Of a stretch of 42,906 nt of DNA, positions 24,056 through 32,466 are shown piece by piece (position 1 is the stretch's first letter; every line of letters starts with the position of its first letter). The stretch is from JAVBUY01 sp031552735 (lineage in GTDB: Bacteria > Bacillota > Clostridia > Christensenellales > Aristaeellaceae): NCBI GenBank assembly GCA_031552735.1, contig JAVBMF010000068.1, forward strand, positions 1 through 42,906, read 5' to 3'. Made by a program: the position numbers and the translations under genes. The notes beneath the pieces were generated by a model. It saw only the letters and a program-made list of their open reading frames with translations. It was not told the origin of the DNA and did not search any database.

Positions 24056-24319
24056 TTGAGCGATTTTCATCCGGATACACAGCATTTTCGTCCCATCAGC
24101 GAGGGCAGCAACACCGCTGAGAGCATCCTGGCGCGCGTGTATGAGGCGCTGGTCAGCAAAGGCTATGATCCCATCACGCAGATCGTCGGCTATCTGATGA
24201 GCGGGGACCCTACCTATATCACGAGCCATGCCAATGCGCGGTCGCTCATTTGCCGCGTGGAGCGTGACGAGATCATCGAAGAGCTGGTGCGCAGCTACGT
24301 CGGGAAGCTAGAGGAATAG
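24056..24319 (+). CDS. ireB: IreB family regulatory phosphoprotein
   Basis: This 87-residue protein matches IreB (formerly DUF965) through most of its length: VYEALVSKGYDPITQIVGYL, then MSGDPTYITSHANARSLI, then ERDEIIEELVRSYV. In Enterococcus faecalis, IreB is phosphorylated near its N-terminus by the Ser/Thr kinase IreK and limits cephalosporin resistance. Here the N-terminus holds Thr, but the kinase is not in the window. The start is probably TTG 24056, giving (M)SDFHPDTQHF, with AAAGGCGGG eight bases upstream; GTG 24047 is possible but overlaps that site. It lies in the usual ireB-ruvX-DUF1292 neighbourhood, with one gene inserted. Confidence 0.92.
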   Translation: MSDFHPDTQHFRPISEGSNTAESILARVYEALVSKGYDPITQIVGYLMSGDPTYITSHANARSLICRVERDEIIEELVRSYVGKLEE

Positions 24320-24322
24320 CGC

Positions 24323-25279
24323 ATGCAACGTGTACAACTGGGCGCGCGGGGCCCGCAGGTTTCGCGCCTGTGCTTTGGCACGCTGACAATGGGCCCGTTG
24401 CAACGCAACCTGTCGGCGGAGCAAGGGGGGGCGCTGATTGCTTACGCAGCGGCGCACGGCGTTGATTTTGTGGATACCGCAGAGATCTATGGCACCTATC
24501 CGCACATTCGCGAGGCACTGAAAACCTGCCCAAACCTGCGCATCTGCACCAAGAGTTACGCGCACGACGCCAAGAGCGCCGCTGATTCTCTGCGTCAGGC
24601 GCAGCAGGAACTGGGGCGCGAGTATATCGACATGTTTCTGCTGCATGAGCAGGAGAGTGTGCACACGTTGCGCGGACACGAGCAGGCGCTCAGGTTTTTC
24701 GCGGACAAAAAGCGCGAGGGCATTATTGGTGCTATCGGCATTTCGACCCACCATGTGGCGGCGGTAAAGGCAGCGGTCGGCTTCGGGCGCGCGTTTGGCG
24801 GACTGGATATCATTCATCCGATCTTCAACCGCGACGGACTGGGCATTGTGGACGGCGTTCGCACCGAGATGGAGGAAGCCTGTCTGGCGGCCAAGCAGGC
24901 GGGGATTGGCATCTTTGCGATGAAGCCGCTGGGCGGCGGCCACCTGATCTCCGCGCCGCAGACCGCGATGGCGTATGTGTTGGCGCATCCCGCGGTGGAC
25001 GCGGTCGCGGTTGGCATGCAAAGCCAGGCCGAGGTGGACTATCAGCTGGCGATCTTCGCCGGGCAGTCGCCCAGTGCCGCAGTGCGCAAGGCGGTAGACA
25101 GCGCGCCACGGCAAGTGATGGTGCATGATTGGTGCGAGAAATGTGGTGCGTGCGTTGCGCGTTGCGGCCAGCGCGCCATGTATCTGGGCGAGCATCGCGC
25201 CGAGGTCAATGCGGCCAAGTGCGTGCGCTGCGGATACTGCGCCACCGCGTGTCCGCAGTTTTGCATTAAAGTCATGTAG
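24323..25279 (+). CDS. Aldo/keto reductase fused to a ferredoxin-like 2[4Fe-4S] domain
   Basis: This 318-residue protein joins an aldo/keto reductase domain (residues 1-255) to a C-terminal ferredoxin domain. The reductase has DFVDTAEIYGTYPHIREAL (catalytic Asp and Tyr), RICTKSYA (Lys) and DMFLLHEQ (His). The C-terminus has two C-x2-C-x2-C-x3-C sets: CEKCGACVARC and CVRCGYCATAC, the second followed by Pro. Such proteins are common in anaerobes as putative oxidoreductases; the natural substrate is unknown. It starts three bases after ireB and lies before ruvX, separating two genes that are normally adjacent. Confidence 0.88.
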   Translation: MQRVQLGARGPQVSRLCFGTLTMGPLQRNLSAEQGGALIAYAAAHGVDFVDTAEIYGTYPHIREALKTCPNLRICTKSYAHDAKSAADSLRQAQQELGREYIDMFLLHEQESVHTLRGHEQALRFFADKKREGIIGAIGISTHHVAAVKAAVGFGRAFGGLDIIHPIFNRDGLGIVDGVRTEMEEACLAAKQAGIGIFAMKPLGGGHLISAPQTAMAYVLAHPAVDAVAVGMQSQAEVDYQLAIFAGQSPSAAVRKAVDSAPRQVMVHDWCEKCGACVARCGQRAMYLGEHRAEVNAAKCVRCGYCATACPQFCIKVM

Positions 25280-25295
25280 GAATTTGGGAGAGAAT

Positions 25296-25733
25296 ATGCA
25301 ACGAATCATCGCGCTGGATGTCGGCGACAAGCGCATCGGCATCGCGGTCAGTGACCCGCTGGGCTACACGGCGCAGCCGCTGGAAACCTATACCCGCGTG
25401 GGCTATGGCCCGGATGTACGGCACATATCGGCGATTGCGCAGCGATACGACACAATGTCGATCCTCTGTGGGTTGCCGCGCAATATGGATGGCTCGCTGG
25501 GCGGACAAGCCGAGAAGGTGCAGGCCTTTGCCCAACAGCTCGAAAATGCCGGGTTTTCCGTCAGTTATTGGGATGAGCGCATGACCACCCAGTCCGCAGA
25601 GCGCGTGCTGATCGCCGGAGATGTGCGGCGCGCGGATCGCAAGCTGGTGGTGGATAAGGTGGCGGCGGTCATTATTTTGCAGGCGTATCTGGACGCGGGC
25701 GCCACAGCGGCAATCGCGCCTGAGCAAGCATAA
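25296..25733 (+). CDS. ruvX: Holliday junction resolvase-like protein RuvX (YqgF)
   Basis: This 145-residue RNase H-fold protein matches YqgF/RuvX: IIALDVGDKRIGIAVSDPLG with the first metal-binding Asp, LCGLPRNMDGSLGGQAEKV, YWDERMTTQSAERVL with the catalytic Glu, and a final Asp in KLVVDKVAAVIILQAYLD. The family acts in 16S rRNA 5'-end processing and has been proposed as a Holliday junction resolvase. GGGAGAG precedes ATG 25296. It lies in the ireB operon. Confidence 0.93.
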   Translation: MQRIIALDVGDKRIGIAVSDPLGYTAQPLETYTRVGYGPDVRHISAIAQRYDTMSILCGLPRNMDGSLGGQAEKVQAFAQQLENAGFSVSYWDERMTTQSAERVLIAGDVRRADRKLVVDKVAAVIILQAYLDAGATAAIAPEQA

Positions 25734-25748
25734 AGTGAGGAAATGAAC

Positions 25749-26060
25749 ATGGACGATCAAGCGCGCAACCTGGTGGAACTGGTGGACGAAGAAGGCAAAA
25801 CCGTGCAGTTTGAGCACCTGATGACGCTGGAACATGAGGGCAAAGAATATGTGATGCTAACCGCGCTGGAAAGCACGGACGACAGCGAAGAGGATGAAGT
25901 GTTCATTTTGCGCATTGATCAGGACGGCAAGGGCGAGGACTGCTACGTCACCGTGGACGATGAGGACATACTGCAAGCGGTGTTTGAGAAGTTTGTCGCG
26001 ATCTGTGAGCAGGACGAGCTTTACGATGAGGACGAAGAAAACGAAGGCGACGAGGAGTAG
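25749..26060 (+). CDS. DUF1292 (YrzB-type) acidic protein
   Basis: This 103-residue very acidic protein has the DUF1292 core: NLVELVDEEGKTVQFEHLMT, then EHEGKEYVMLTA, then EDEVFILRID, and a C-terminus of nearly all Asp and Glu. Function is unknown; it is normally found after ruvX. ATG 25749 is preferred over 25743 because AGTGAGG is eight bases before it and only two before the other. Confidence 0.9.
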   Translation: MDDQARNLVELVDEEGKTVQFEHLMTLEHEGKEYVMLTALESTDDSEEDEVFILRIDQDGKGEDCYVTVDDEDILQAVFEKFVAICEQDELYDEDEENEGDEE

Positions 26061-26068
26061 CAGAAGCG

Positions 26069-26485
26069 ATGAGCGATGATCGAGCGATGCTGGATGCGCT
26101 GGAAGAAAGCATGGAGCAACAAACCGTGGTGGAGTTGACCGATGATGAGGGACGAGTCGTTCGCTTCCGCTTTGTGGCGGCGCTGGAGCATGAAGCCAAG
26201 ACCTATGTCGTATTGGCCGATATGGAGCCGGAACAGGATAGCGAAGATGAGCTGGTGTTGCTGCGCGTGGAGCACGGCGACGATGGCGAGGATCGCTACA
26301 TCATGCTGGACGATGAACAGGAATTGCAGGATGTGTTCGAGCAGTACATCGCCTGTTCGATGCAGGAAGCGCTGGAAGGCCTGGAGGACGTGGAAATGGC
26401 CGAGGAAGCGGATTGCGACTGCGGCTGTGGCGGTGCGTGCTGTGACGCGGAGGAGGCTTGCGACTGCAAGCATGTGCTGCACTGA
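26069..26485 (+). CDS. Second DUF1292 protein with cysteine-rich C-terminus
   Basis: This 138-residue protein repeats the DUF1292 core of its neighbour (TVVELTDDEGRVVRFRFVAA, then EHEAKTYVVLADME, then EDELVLLRVE), so it is a tandem paralogue. It differs by a C-terminal tail with eight cysteines in about 20 residues (DCDCGCGGACC, then ACDCKHVLH), which could bind a metal. It begins eight bases after the first DUF1292 stop and is the last gene before the Phe T-box unit. Confidence 0.85.
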   Translation: MSDDRAMLDALEESMEQQTVVELTDDEGRVVRFRFVAALEHEAKTYVVLADMEPEQDSEDELVLLRVEHGDDGEDRYIMLDDEQELQDVFEQYIACSMQEALEGLEDVEMAEEADCDCGCGGACCDAEEACDCKHVLH

Positions 26486-26516
26486 CAGCGCGCGCCGATG
26501 AAAAAACCGCAACCTC

Positions 26517-26545
26517 TTGCCATTGCGCGCACAGCGTGCTATACT
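26517..26545 (+). promoter_or_regulatory. Promoter of the Phe T-box operon
   Basis: TTGCCA (26517-26522) and TATACT (26540-26545) are 17 bases apart with an extended -10 (TGC). It would begin the T-box leader about 290 bases before pheS. Confidence 0.8.
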
Positions 26546-26554
26546 CTGACAAAC

Positions 26555-26817
26555 TTCATATCAATGGCGATGACCAAGACAATGCCCGCATGAGGCCGTT
26601 CCAAAGAGAAGGTGGCCATGGCTGCAAGCCGCCTGTACGTGTCTGCGGGAAATTCACTTGTGAGCTGCTCTGCTGACGCATTCGCATAGGCAAAGCCGGG
26701 CACGCGCCCGTGATCAAAGCGAGACCTTCCACGGGGAACCGTGTGAGGTGAATTTGGGTGGTACCACGAAGCCGCGCGCTTTCGTCCCGAGGGATGACGG
26801 CGCGTTTTTTTTATCTG
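26555..26817 (+). promoter_or_regulatory. T-box leader (tRNA-Phe-sensing) of pheST
   Basis: The leader carries the T-box sequence TGGGTGGTACCACG (26755-26768), the 3' part of the antiterminator. The tRNA-end-binding UGGU (26759-26762) would pair with an A discriminator, which tRNA-Phe has. Upstream is a long structured Stem I region with AAAGAGAAGG and GGCTGCAAGCC-type loops. A likely Phe specifier UUC is at 26654-26656 (in GGAAATTCAC). Uncharged tRNA-Phe should stabilise the antiterminator and let transcription proceed into pheS. The downstream gene agrees with the predicted specifier. Exact 5' limit is uncertain. Confidence 0.88.
26771..26816 (+). terminator. T-box-controlled terminator before pheS
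   Basis: The region after the T-box contains CGCGC pairing with GCGCG and CGTC pairing with GACG, around a GAGG loop, followed by eight T. It is the terminator alternative to the T-box antiterminator. Confidence 0.8.
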
Positions 26818-26843
26818 ATTTTTCTTGCGAAAGGACGATTTTC

Positions 26844-27872
26844 ATGAACGTACAGGAGAGCATCCAAAACATGCTGGCCACCTTGCGCGGCGAGGTGGAG
26901 AGCGCCGCCGACGCGCAGGTGCTTGAGAGCATCCGCCTGCGCATTTTGGGTAAGAAGGGCGAACTGACCGCGCTTTTGCGCGCAATGGGCGAAGTGCCGC
27001 CGGATCAGCGCCCGGCGATTGGGCAGTTGATCAACGAAGCGCGCGAGCAGGCGACCGGCCTGCTGGACAGTAAGGCGCGGCTGGTCGCGGCGCGCCAGCG
27101 CGCCATGGCGCTGGTCAATGAAACCATTGACGTCACGCAGCCGATGCCCGGCGCGCACCTAGGCACCCTGCACCCGATCTCGCTGGTATTGGGTGAGATT
27201 CTCGATGTGTTCGTCGGCATGGGCTTCGAGGTGGTGGAGGGGCCCGAGGTTGAGCTGGATTTGTTCAATTTTGAGCTGCTCAACCTGCCCCAAAACCACC
27301 CTGCGCGCGACGCGCAGGATACCTTCTATATCTCCGACAACATTGTGCTGCGTACGCACACCTCGCCGGTGCAGGCGCGCATCATGCGCGAGCGCAAGCC
27401 GCCAATCCGCATCGTGTGTCCGGGTCGCGTCTATCGCGCTGATGAGCTGGACGCGACGCATTCGCCGGTGTTCCATCAGCTGGAAGGGCTGGTCATTGGT
27501 GAGGACGTGACCATGGCCGACCTAAAGGGCACGCTGGACGCCTTTGCCAAGAAGCTGTACGGCCCGGACATTACCACGCGCTTCCGCCCGTCCTTCTTCC
27601 CGTTCACCGAGCCGTCCGCCGAGGTCGATCTGACCTGCGTCGCGTGCCATGGCAAAGGCTGCCGCGTCTGCAAGGGCACCGGATGGATTGAGGTACTGGG
27701 CTCGGGTATGGTCAATCCGAAGGTGCTGGAGCTCTGCGGCATCGACAGCAGCAAGTACAGCGGGTTTGCCTTTGGCGCGGGTCTGGAGCGCATGAGCATG
27801 CTGCGCTACGATATCCACGATTTGCGGCAGTTCTATGAGGGCGACATGCGCTTTCTGTCGCAGTTCCGCTAA
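26844..27872 (+). CDS. pheS: Phenylalanyl-tRNA synthetase alpha subunit
   Basis: This 342-residue catalytic subunit charges tRNA-Phe. It has an N-terminal coiled coil (residues 1-90) and class II motifs: HTSPVQARIM and RVYRADELDATHSPVFHQLE in the centre, TRFRPSFFPFTEPSAEVDL (motif 2 region), and GFAFGAGLERMSMLRY (motif 3). A CVACHGKGCRVCKGTGW segment is typical of bacterial PheS. ATG 26844 follows AAAGGAC. It is the first gene of the T-box operon and is followed 17 bases later by pheT. Confidence 0.97.
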   Translation: MNVQESIQNMLATLRGEVESAADAQVLESIRLRILGKKGELTALLRAMGEVPPDQRPAIGQLINEAREQATGLLDSKARLVAARQRAMALVNETIDVTQPMPGAHLGTLHPISLVLGEILDVFVGMGFEVVEGPEVELDLFNFELLNLPQNHPARDAQDTFYISDNIVLRTHTSPVQARIMRERKPPIRIVCPGRVYRADELDATHSPVFHQLEGLVIGEDVTMADLKGTLDAFAKKLYGPDITTRFRPSFFPFTEPSAEVDLTCVACHGKGCRVCKGTGWIEVLGSGMVNPKVLELCGIDSSKYSGFAFGAGLERMSMLRYDIHDLRQFYEGDMRFLSQFR

Positions 27873-27889
27873 GAGGGAGGGAAAAGAGC

Positions 27890-30280
27890 ATGAAAGTAAG
27901 CAAAAACTGGCTGGCGCAATACGCCGCCATCCCAGTGGATACCGATACGTATCAATCCACCATGATCATGAAGGGTACCGGCATCGAGGGCATCGACAAG
28001 TGGGACGAGGAGGTGCGCAACGTCGTTGTTGGGCGCATCCTGTCGGTCAAAAAGCACGAAAACTCTGATCACATGCTGATCTGCCAGGTGGATGTGGGTG
28101 ACAAGGTGCTGCAAATCGTCACCGGTGCGCCCAACGTCGCAGAGGGGCAGCTTGTGCCGGTGGCGGTGGACGGCGCGATCCTGCCCGGCGGCAAGAAGAT
28201 CCAGTCGGGCAAACTGCGCGGCGAGCTGTCGCAGGGCATGCTGTGTTCCGGGCCGGAGCTGAATGTGCCGGTCGATCTGTATCCGTCGGTGGGCGACGAA
28301 GGCATTCTGGTGTTCGGCGAGGATTATCCGCTGGGCAGTGATGTGAAGCCGATTCTCGGCGTGGATGACCAGATCATCGACTTTGAAATCTTGGCCAACC
28401 GCCCGGACTGCCAGTGCGTGTGGGGCGTGGCGCGCGAGACTGCGGTGGCGATCGGCACGGCATTTGTCAAGCCTGAGATCACGGTGCGCACCGTGCCGGG
28501 CAAGGTGGAGGACTTCGCCAGCATTGCTGTGCTGGACAACGAGCTGTGCCCGCGCTATGTGGGGCGCGTGGTCAAAAATGTGCGCATCGCGCCATCGCCG
28601 ATGTGGATGCGCGCCGCGCTGCACGCTGCTGGGATGCACAGCATCAACAACATTGTGGATATCACCAACTATGTAATGCTGGAAACCGGGCATCCAATGC
28701 ACGCCTTTGACCTGCGCCAAGTGCGCGATGGCCAGATTATCGTGCGCGAGGCGCGGACGGGCGAGAGCATCCGCACGCTGGACGGCAAGGATCGGGCGGT
28801 GACGCCCGGCATGCTGGTGATCGCCGATGGGCAGGGGCCGACCGGTGTGGCCGGCGTGATGGGTGGCGAGGAGTCCGAGATCACCGAGGCGACGAAAGAT
28901 ATCCTGTTCGAGTGCGCCGCGTTTGACCGCACCAGTGTGCGGCTGACCGCGCGCGCGCTGGGCCTGCGCACGGAGTCGTCCGGCCGTTTTGAGAAAGGCG
29001 TGTGCCCGGCGACCGCGCGCGAGGCCATCGACCGTGCGTGCCAGTTGGTCAACCTGCTGGACGCGGGCGATGTGGTGGAGGGCGTGTTTGATCACAACCC
29101 GAACCCCGCGCCAGAAAAGACATTGACCTGCTCTGTGGCGCGCGTCGCACGGCGCACTGGTGTGGATATCCCCGCGGAAGACATGGTGTGCATACTACAG
29201 TCGCTGCACTTCGGCGCGAAGGCCGATGGCGACGCGCTGACCGTCACCGTACCGACCTTTCGCCAGGATGTGACCGGCGAGGCCGACATCAGCGAGGAAG
29301 TGCTGCGCATCTATGGCTATGAGCACATTGGCGCGACACTGCTGCGCGGTGAGACTACGCCTGGCGGATACTGCCCGCGCGTGAAGCAGGCCAACCGCGT
29401 CAAGGCGCTGCTGACGGGCATGGGCTTCAGCGAGAACATCAGCTTCTCTTTTGTCAGCCCCAAGTGGATCGACAAGCTGGGCTTGCCGGAGGGCGACGCG
29501 CGCCTGAATCAGTTGCGCGTGCTCAATCCGCTGGGCGAGGACACCAGCGTGATGCGCGCGTCACTGGCGCCATCGCTGCTGACCGCGCTGGCCTTTAACC
29601 AGAGCCATAATAATGCTGCGGCGTGGCTGTACGAGATCGCGCCGGTATTCGACATCACCGGCAAGCGTCCGGATGAGCTGCCGCACGAGCGCTGGACGCT
29701 GTGCATGGGCGGCTATGGCCCGATGGGTGATTTCTACAGCATCCGAGGCGCGCTGACGCAGTTGCTGAGCCAGTTCGGCCTGACCGCGCGCGTCGAGGTC
29801 GGCGGCGAACCGTATCATCACCCGGGCCGTTCGGCCAAACTGATGGTCGGTAACTGCCGCATCGCCACGCTGGGCGAGGTGCATCCGGACGTCGCGGACA
29901 GCTTCGCGCTGGGCAAGCGCGTGCTGCTCGCTGAGCTGGATATGGAGGCACTGCTGCGGCTTGCCCAGCCGATGGGTGCCGCCAAGCCGCTGCCCAAGTT
30001 CCCGGCGGTTACACGCGATCTGGCGCTGGTCATGCCCGAGCCTACGCTGGTCGGGCAGGTGATCGAGACCATCCGTCAGGCGGGCGGCAACCTGCTGGAG
30101 CAGGTGGATGTGTTCGATGTATATCGTGGCGCGCAACTGATCACCGGCAAAAAGTCGGTGGCGTTCTCGCTGGCGTTCCGCGCGGGTGACCGCACGCTGA
30201 GCGACACCGATGTATCGCCGGTGTTTGACAAGATCGTTAAGCGCTGCACCGAGCAGTACGAGGCGGAGATACGCGGCTGA
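27890..30280 (+). CDS. pheT: Phenylalanyl-tRNA synthetase beta subunit
   Basis: This 796-residue subunit binds tRNA and edits mischarged Tyr. Domains in order are: an N-terminal segment, an EMAP/OB tRNA-binding domain (VVVGRILSVKKHENSDHM, about residues 45-155), a B3/B4 editing domain (DITNYVMLETGHPMHAFD, about 210-390), a B5 domain (about 400-475), the catalytic-like core, and a C-terminal FDX-ACB anticodon-binding domain (LPKFPAVTRDLALVMPE to the end). Length matches the bacterial family (about 800). GAGGGAGGGAAAAG precedes the ATG. Confidence 0.97.
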   Translation: MKVSKNWLAQYAAIPVDTDTYQSTMIMKGTGIEGIDKWDEEVRNVVVGRILSVKKHENSDHMLICQVDVGDKVLQIVTGAPNVAEGQLVPVAVDGAILPGGKKIQSGKLRGELSQGMLCSGPELNVPVDLYPSVGDEGILVFGEDYPLGSDVKPILGVDDQIIDFEILANRPDCQCVWGVARETAVAIGTAFVKPEITVRTVPGKVEDFASIAVLDNELCPRYVGRVVKNVRIAPSPMWMRAALHAAGMHSINNIVDITNYVMLETGHPMHAFDLRQVRDGQIIVREARTGESIRTLDGKDRAVTPGMLVIADGQGPTGVAGVMGGEESEITEATKDILFECAAFDRTSVRLTARALGLRTESSGRFEKGVCPATAREAIDRACQLVNLLDAGDVVEGVFDHNPNPAPEKTLTCSVARVARRTGVDIPAEDMVCILQSLHFGAKADGDALTVTVPTFRQDVTGEADISEEVLRIYGYEHIGATLLRGETTPGGYCPRVKQANRVKALLTGMGFSENISFSFVSPKWIDKLGLPEGDARLNQLRVLNPLGEDTSVMRASLAPSLLTALAFNQSHNNAAAWLYEIAPVFDITGKRPDELPHERWTLCMGGYGPMGDFYSIRGALTQLLSQFGLTARVEVGGEPYHHPGRSAKLMVGNCRIATLGEVHPDVADSFALGKRVLLAELDMEALLRLAQPMGAAKPLPKFPAVTRDLALVMPEPTLVGQVIETIRQAGGNLLEQVDVFDVYRGAQLITGKKSVAFSLAFRAGDRTLSDTDVSPVFDKIVKRCTEQYEAEIRG

Positions 30281-30304
30281 TCCGCGTGGGAGGAGGGGAG
30301 CGCT

Positions 30305-31180
30305 GTGGCGTTTATCGATACGCGCGTTGGCGCGGATACGCGGAAGTTCGCGCTGCTGGGTGAACGGCTGCCATACACCTGGTCGCCGCAGATTCACAAT
30401 TCGCTGTTTGCCGCGCGCGCCATCGACGCGGTGTATCTGCCGATGACCGTCCCGCCCAGCGCGCTGGCCTCTGCGGTCGATGTGCTGCGCTGCACCTTCT
30501 CGGGCTTTAACGTGACGATTCCGTACAAAGAGGCGATTGTGCCTTTTCTGGATGAATTGTCCCCAGCGGCATCGGCGTGCGGCGCGGTCAATACGGTGGT
30601 GATTGGGCAAAACGGTGAACTGACCGGGCACATCACCGACGGCATGGGGTTGGCACACGCGTTGCAAGAGGCGTGGATGGATCACGACAATGCCGATGTG
30701 CTGATCATCGGCGGCGGTGGCACCGCACGGGTCGCGGCGTTTGAGATGCTTTCGCGCAAAAATGATGTGACCATCGCCGTGCGCGAGCCCAAGCGCGCCG
30801 AGAAACTGCTGGCCGATCTTAGGGCAGCGGAGACGCCGGGCGCGTCGCGCGTGCGGCTGATCTCGCTGGATGCGCTGGAACGAGAGGATCGCCCATACGA
30901 GCTGTTGATTCACTGCACGCCGCTGGGCACCTTTCCGCAAAGCGACGCATGCGCGGTGTCTGCGGCGGTGGTGGCGCGCTGTGCGTCGGTGTTCGATGTG
31001 GTGTACAATCCGCCCGTGACACCGTTATTGGAGCGCGCCGAGCATGACGGCTGCAAGACCGCCAATGGGTTTGGCATGCTGTTTTATCAGGCGGTAGAGG
31101 CGCAACGATTGTGGCTGGGCACTGTGCCGCCCGCCAAAACACTGAGAGAAATTCGCAGAGGCATCGAACAGATGCTCTAG
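30305..31180 (+). CDS. aroE: Shikimate dehydrogenase
   Basis: This 291-residue NADPH-dependent enzyme reduces 3-dehydroshikimate to shikimate. It shows FALLGERLPYTWSPQIHNSLF at the substrate site, GFNVTIPYKE with the catalytic Lys, ACGAVNTVV, TDGMGLAHAL with the catalytic Asp, and a nucleotide-binding VLIIGGGGTARVAAFEML. The end VFDVVYNPPVTPLLERA is also typical. The start is GTG 30305, supported by GGAGGGGAGC. It lies 24 bases after pheT, so it is probably under the Phe T-box. Confidence 0.94.
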   Translation: MAFIDTRVGADTRKFALLGERLPYTWSPQIHNSLFAARAIDAVYLPMTVPPSALASAVDVLRCTFSGFNVTIPYKEAIVPFLDELSPAASACGAVNTVVIGQNGELTGHITDGMGLAHALQEAWMDHDNADVLIIGGGGTARVAAFEMLSRKNDVTIAVREPKRAEKLLADLRAAETPGASRVRLISLDALEREDRPYELLIHCTPLGTFPQSDACAVSAAVVARCASVFDVVYNPPVTPLLERAEHDGCKTANGFGMLFYQAVEAQRLWLGTVPPAKTLREIRRGIEQML

Positions 31181-31190
31181 GGAGATGCAT

Positions 31191-32423
31191 ATGGACGAAG
31201 CAAAGCTGTATCGCGGCACGCGTGTCGCCTGCTATGTCGCCTCGGTCACGCAGGCGATCTGCAACAACCTCGCGCCGCTGCTGTTTATCATCTTTGCGAC
31301 GCGTTATGGGCTAAGCTATGCGCAGTTGGGCAGCTTGGTGGTGGTCAACTTTGTGACGCAACTGACCATGGATATGCTGTGCGCGCGCTATGCGCACCAT
31401 TTCGGTTTTCGCGCGCCAATGATTGTCGCGTTGGGTGCGTCCACACTGGGCCTGATCTGCTTGGGACTACTGCCGCGCATGCTGCCCAATACGTACGTTG
31501 CGCTGTGCATTGCCGCGCTGATCTACGGGATGGGCGGAGGCTTGCTGGAAGTGCTGGTCAGCCCGATCACCGACGCGCTGCCCGCACCGAATGGCAGCAA
31601 GGCGGCGGCGATGGTGTTCCTGCACTCGTTTTACTGCTGGGGCTCGCTGCTGGTTGTGCTGGTCAGCACGCTGGCGCTGCTGGTGATTGGACAGGATATG
31701 TGGTTCCTGCTGCCGCTGGGTTGGGCGCTGGTGCCGCTGCTCGATATGATCGCGTTTTGCCGAGTACCGCTAAAGCCGATGGTGCCCGAGCAACACCGCA
31801 CACGACTGAAACAACTGCTGTCGCATCCTGTGTTTCTGGCGTGCATGCTGCTGATGATCTGCTCCGGCGCGGCTGAGCTGACGGTAACGCAGTGGGCATC
31901 CATGTTCGCCGAGCGGGCGCTGGGGCTGAGCAAGACCTGGGGCGACCTGCTGGGCCCTTGTCTGTTCGCGCTGACGATGGGCATCGGGCGCATCGCGTAT
32001 GGGTTGTGGGGGGCGCGCATCGACTTGCGCCGCGCAATGATGGCATTGGCAATCCTGTGCGTCGGCTGCTATCTGGCGATGTGCCTGTCGCCCAGTCCGC
32101 TCTTTAGCTTGATCGCCTGCGCGCTGTGCGGATTTTCCGTGAATCTGTTCTGGCCGGGCACGCTGAGCCTGACCTCCGCGCGATTTCCAATGGGCGGCAC
32201 GGCGATGTTCGCGCTGCTAGCGGCCTGCGGCGACATCGGCTGCTCGATTGGGCCATGGCTGGCCGGGGCGGTCGCGGATCACGCGGGTAGCGGCGTTTTT
32301 GGTTGGCTCAACAGCGCGCTGTACGGCGGAATGTCGCCGCTGAAAACCGGCTTGTTAATCGGCACATTATTCCCACTGGTTCTGCTGTTCGCGGTTTCAA
32401 TGCTTCGGCAGAAAAGAGTATAA
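31191..32423 (+). CDS. Major facilitator superfamily transporter
   Basis: This 410-residue protein has about twelve membrane helices in two halves. The N-terminal half has YGLSYAQLGSLVVVNFVTQL, a common start of the FucP/YfkF-like MFS permeases, and MGGGLLEVLVSPITDALP. The C-terminal half contains GIGRIAYGLWGARID. The substrate is unknown. Of ATG 31185 and ATG 31191, the second is preferred because the AGGGAG site directly abuts the first. It starts 10 bases after aroE, hence in the T-box operon; an aromatic compound is possible but not shown by the sequence. Confidence 0.85.
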   Translation: MDEAKLYRGTRVACYVASVTQAICNNLAPLLFIIFATRYGLSYAQLGSLVVVNFVTQLTMDMLCARYAHHFGFRAPMIVALGASTLGLICLGLLPRMLPNTYVALCIAALIYGMGGGLLEVLVSPITDALPAPNGSKAAAMVFLHSFYCWGSLLVVLVSTLALLVIGQDMWFLLPLGWALVPLLDMIAFCRVPLKPMVPEQHRTRLKQLLSHPVFLACMLLMICSGAAELTVTQWASMFAERALGLSKTWGDLLGPCLFALTMGIGRIAYGLWGARIDLRRAMMALAILCVGCYLAMCLSPSPLFSLIACALCGFSVNLFWPGTLSLTSARFPMGGTAMFALLAACGDIGCSIGPWLAGAVADHAGSGVFGWLNSALYGGMSPLKTGLLIGTLFPLVLLFAVSMLRQKRV

Positions 32424-32426
32424 CAA

Positions 32427-32453
32427 AACGCACCGATGATCCGGTGCGTTTTT
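32427..32453. terminator. Terminator between convergent genes, probably two-directional
   Basis: AACGCACCG and CGGTGCGTT form a perfect 9-bp stem, with T-runs on the plus side (five) and on the minus side (four, from AAAA before the stem). It lies between the MFS gene (+) and the lipoprotein gene (-) and can serve both. Confidence 0.85.
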
Positions 32454-32466
32454 AGGTGCGGGGAAA

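Noticed and set aside
26398..26485. Cys-rich tail as a separate metallothionein-like gene
   Set aside because: It is in frame with and continuous with the second DUF1292 protein, with no start site of its own.
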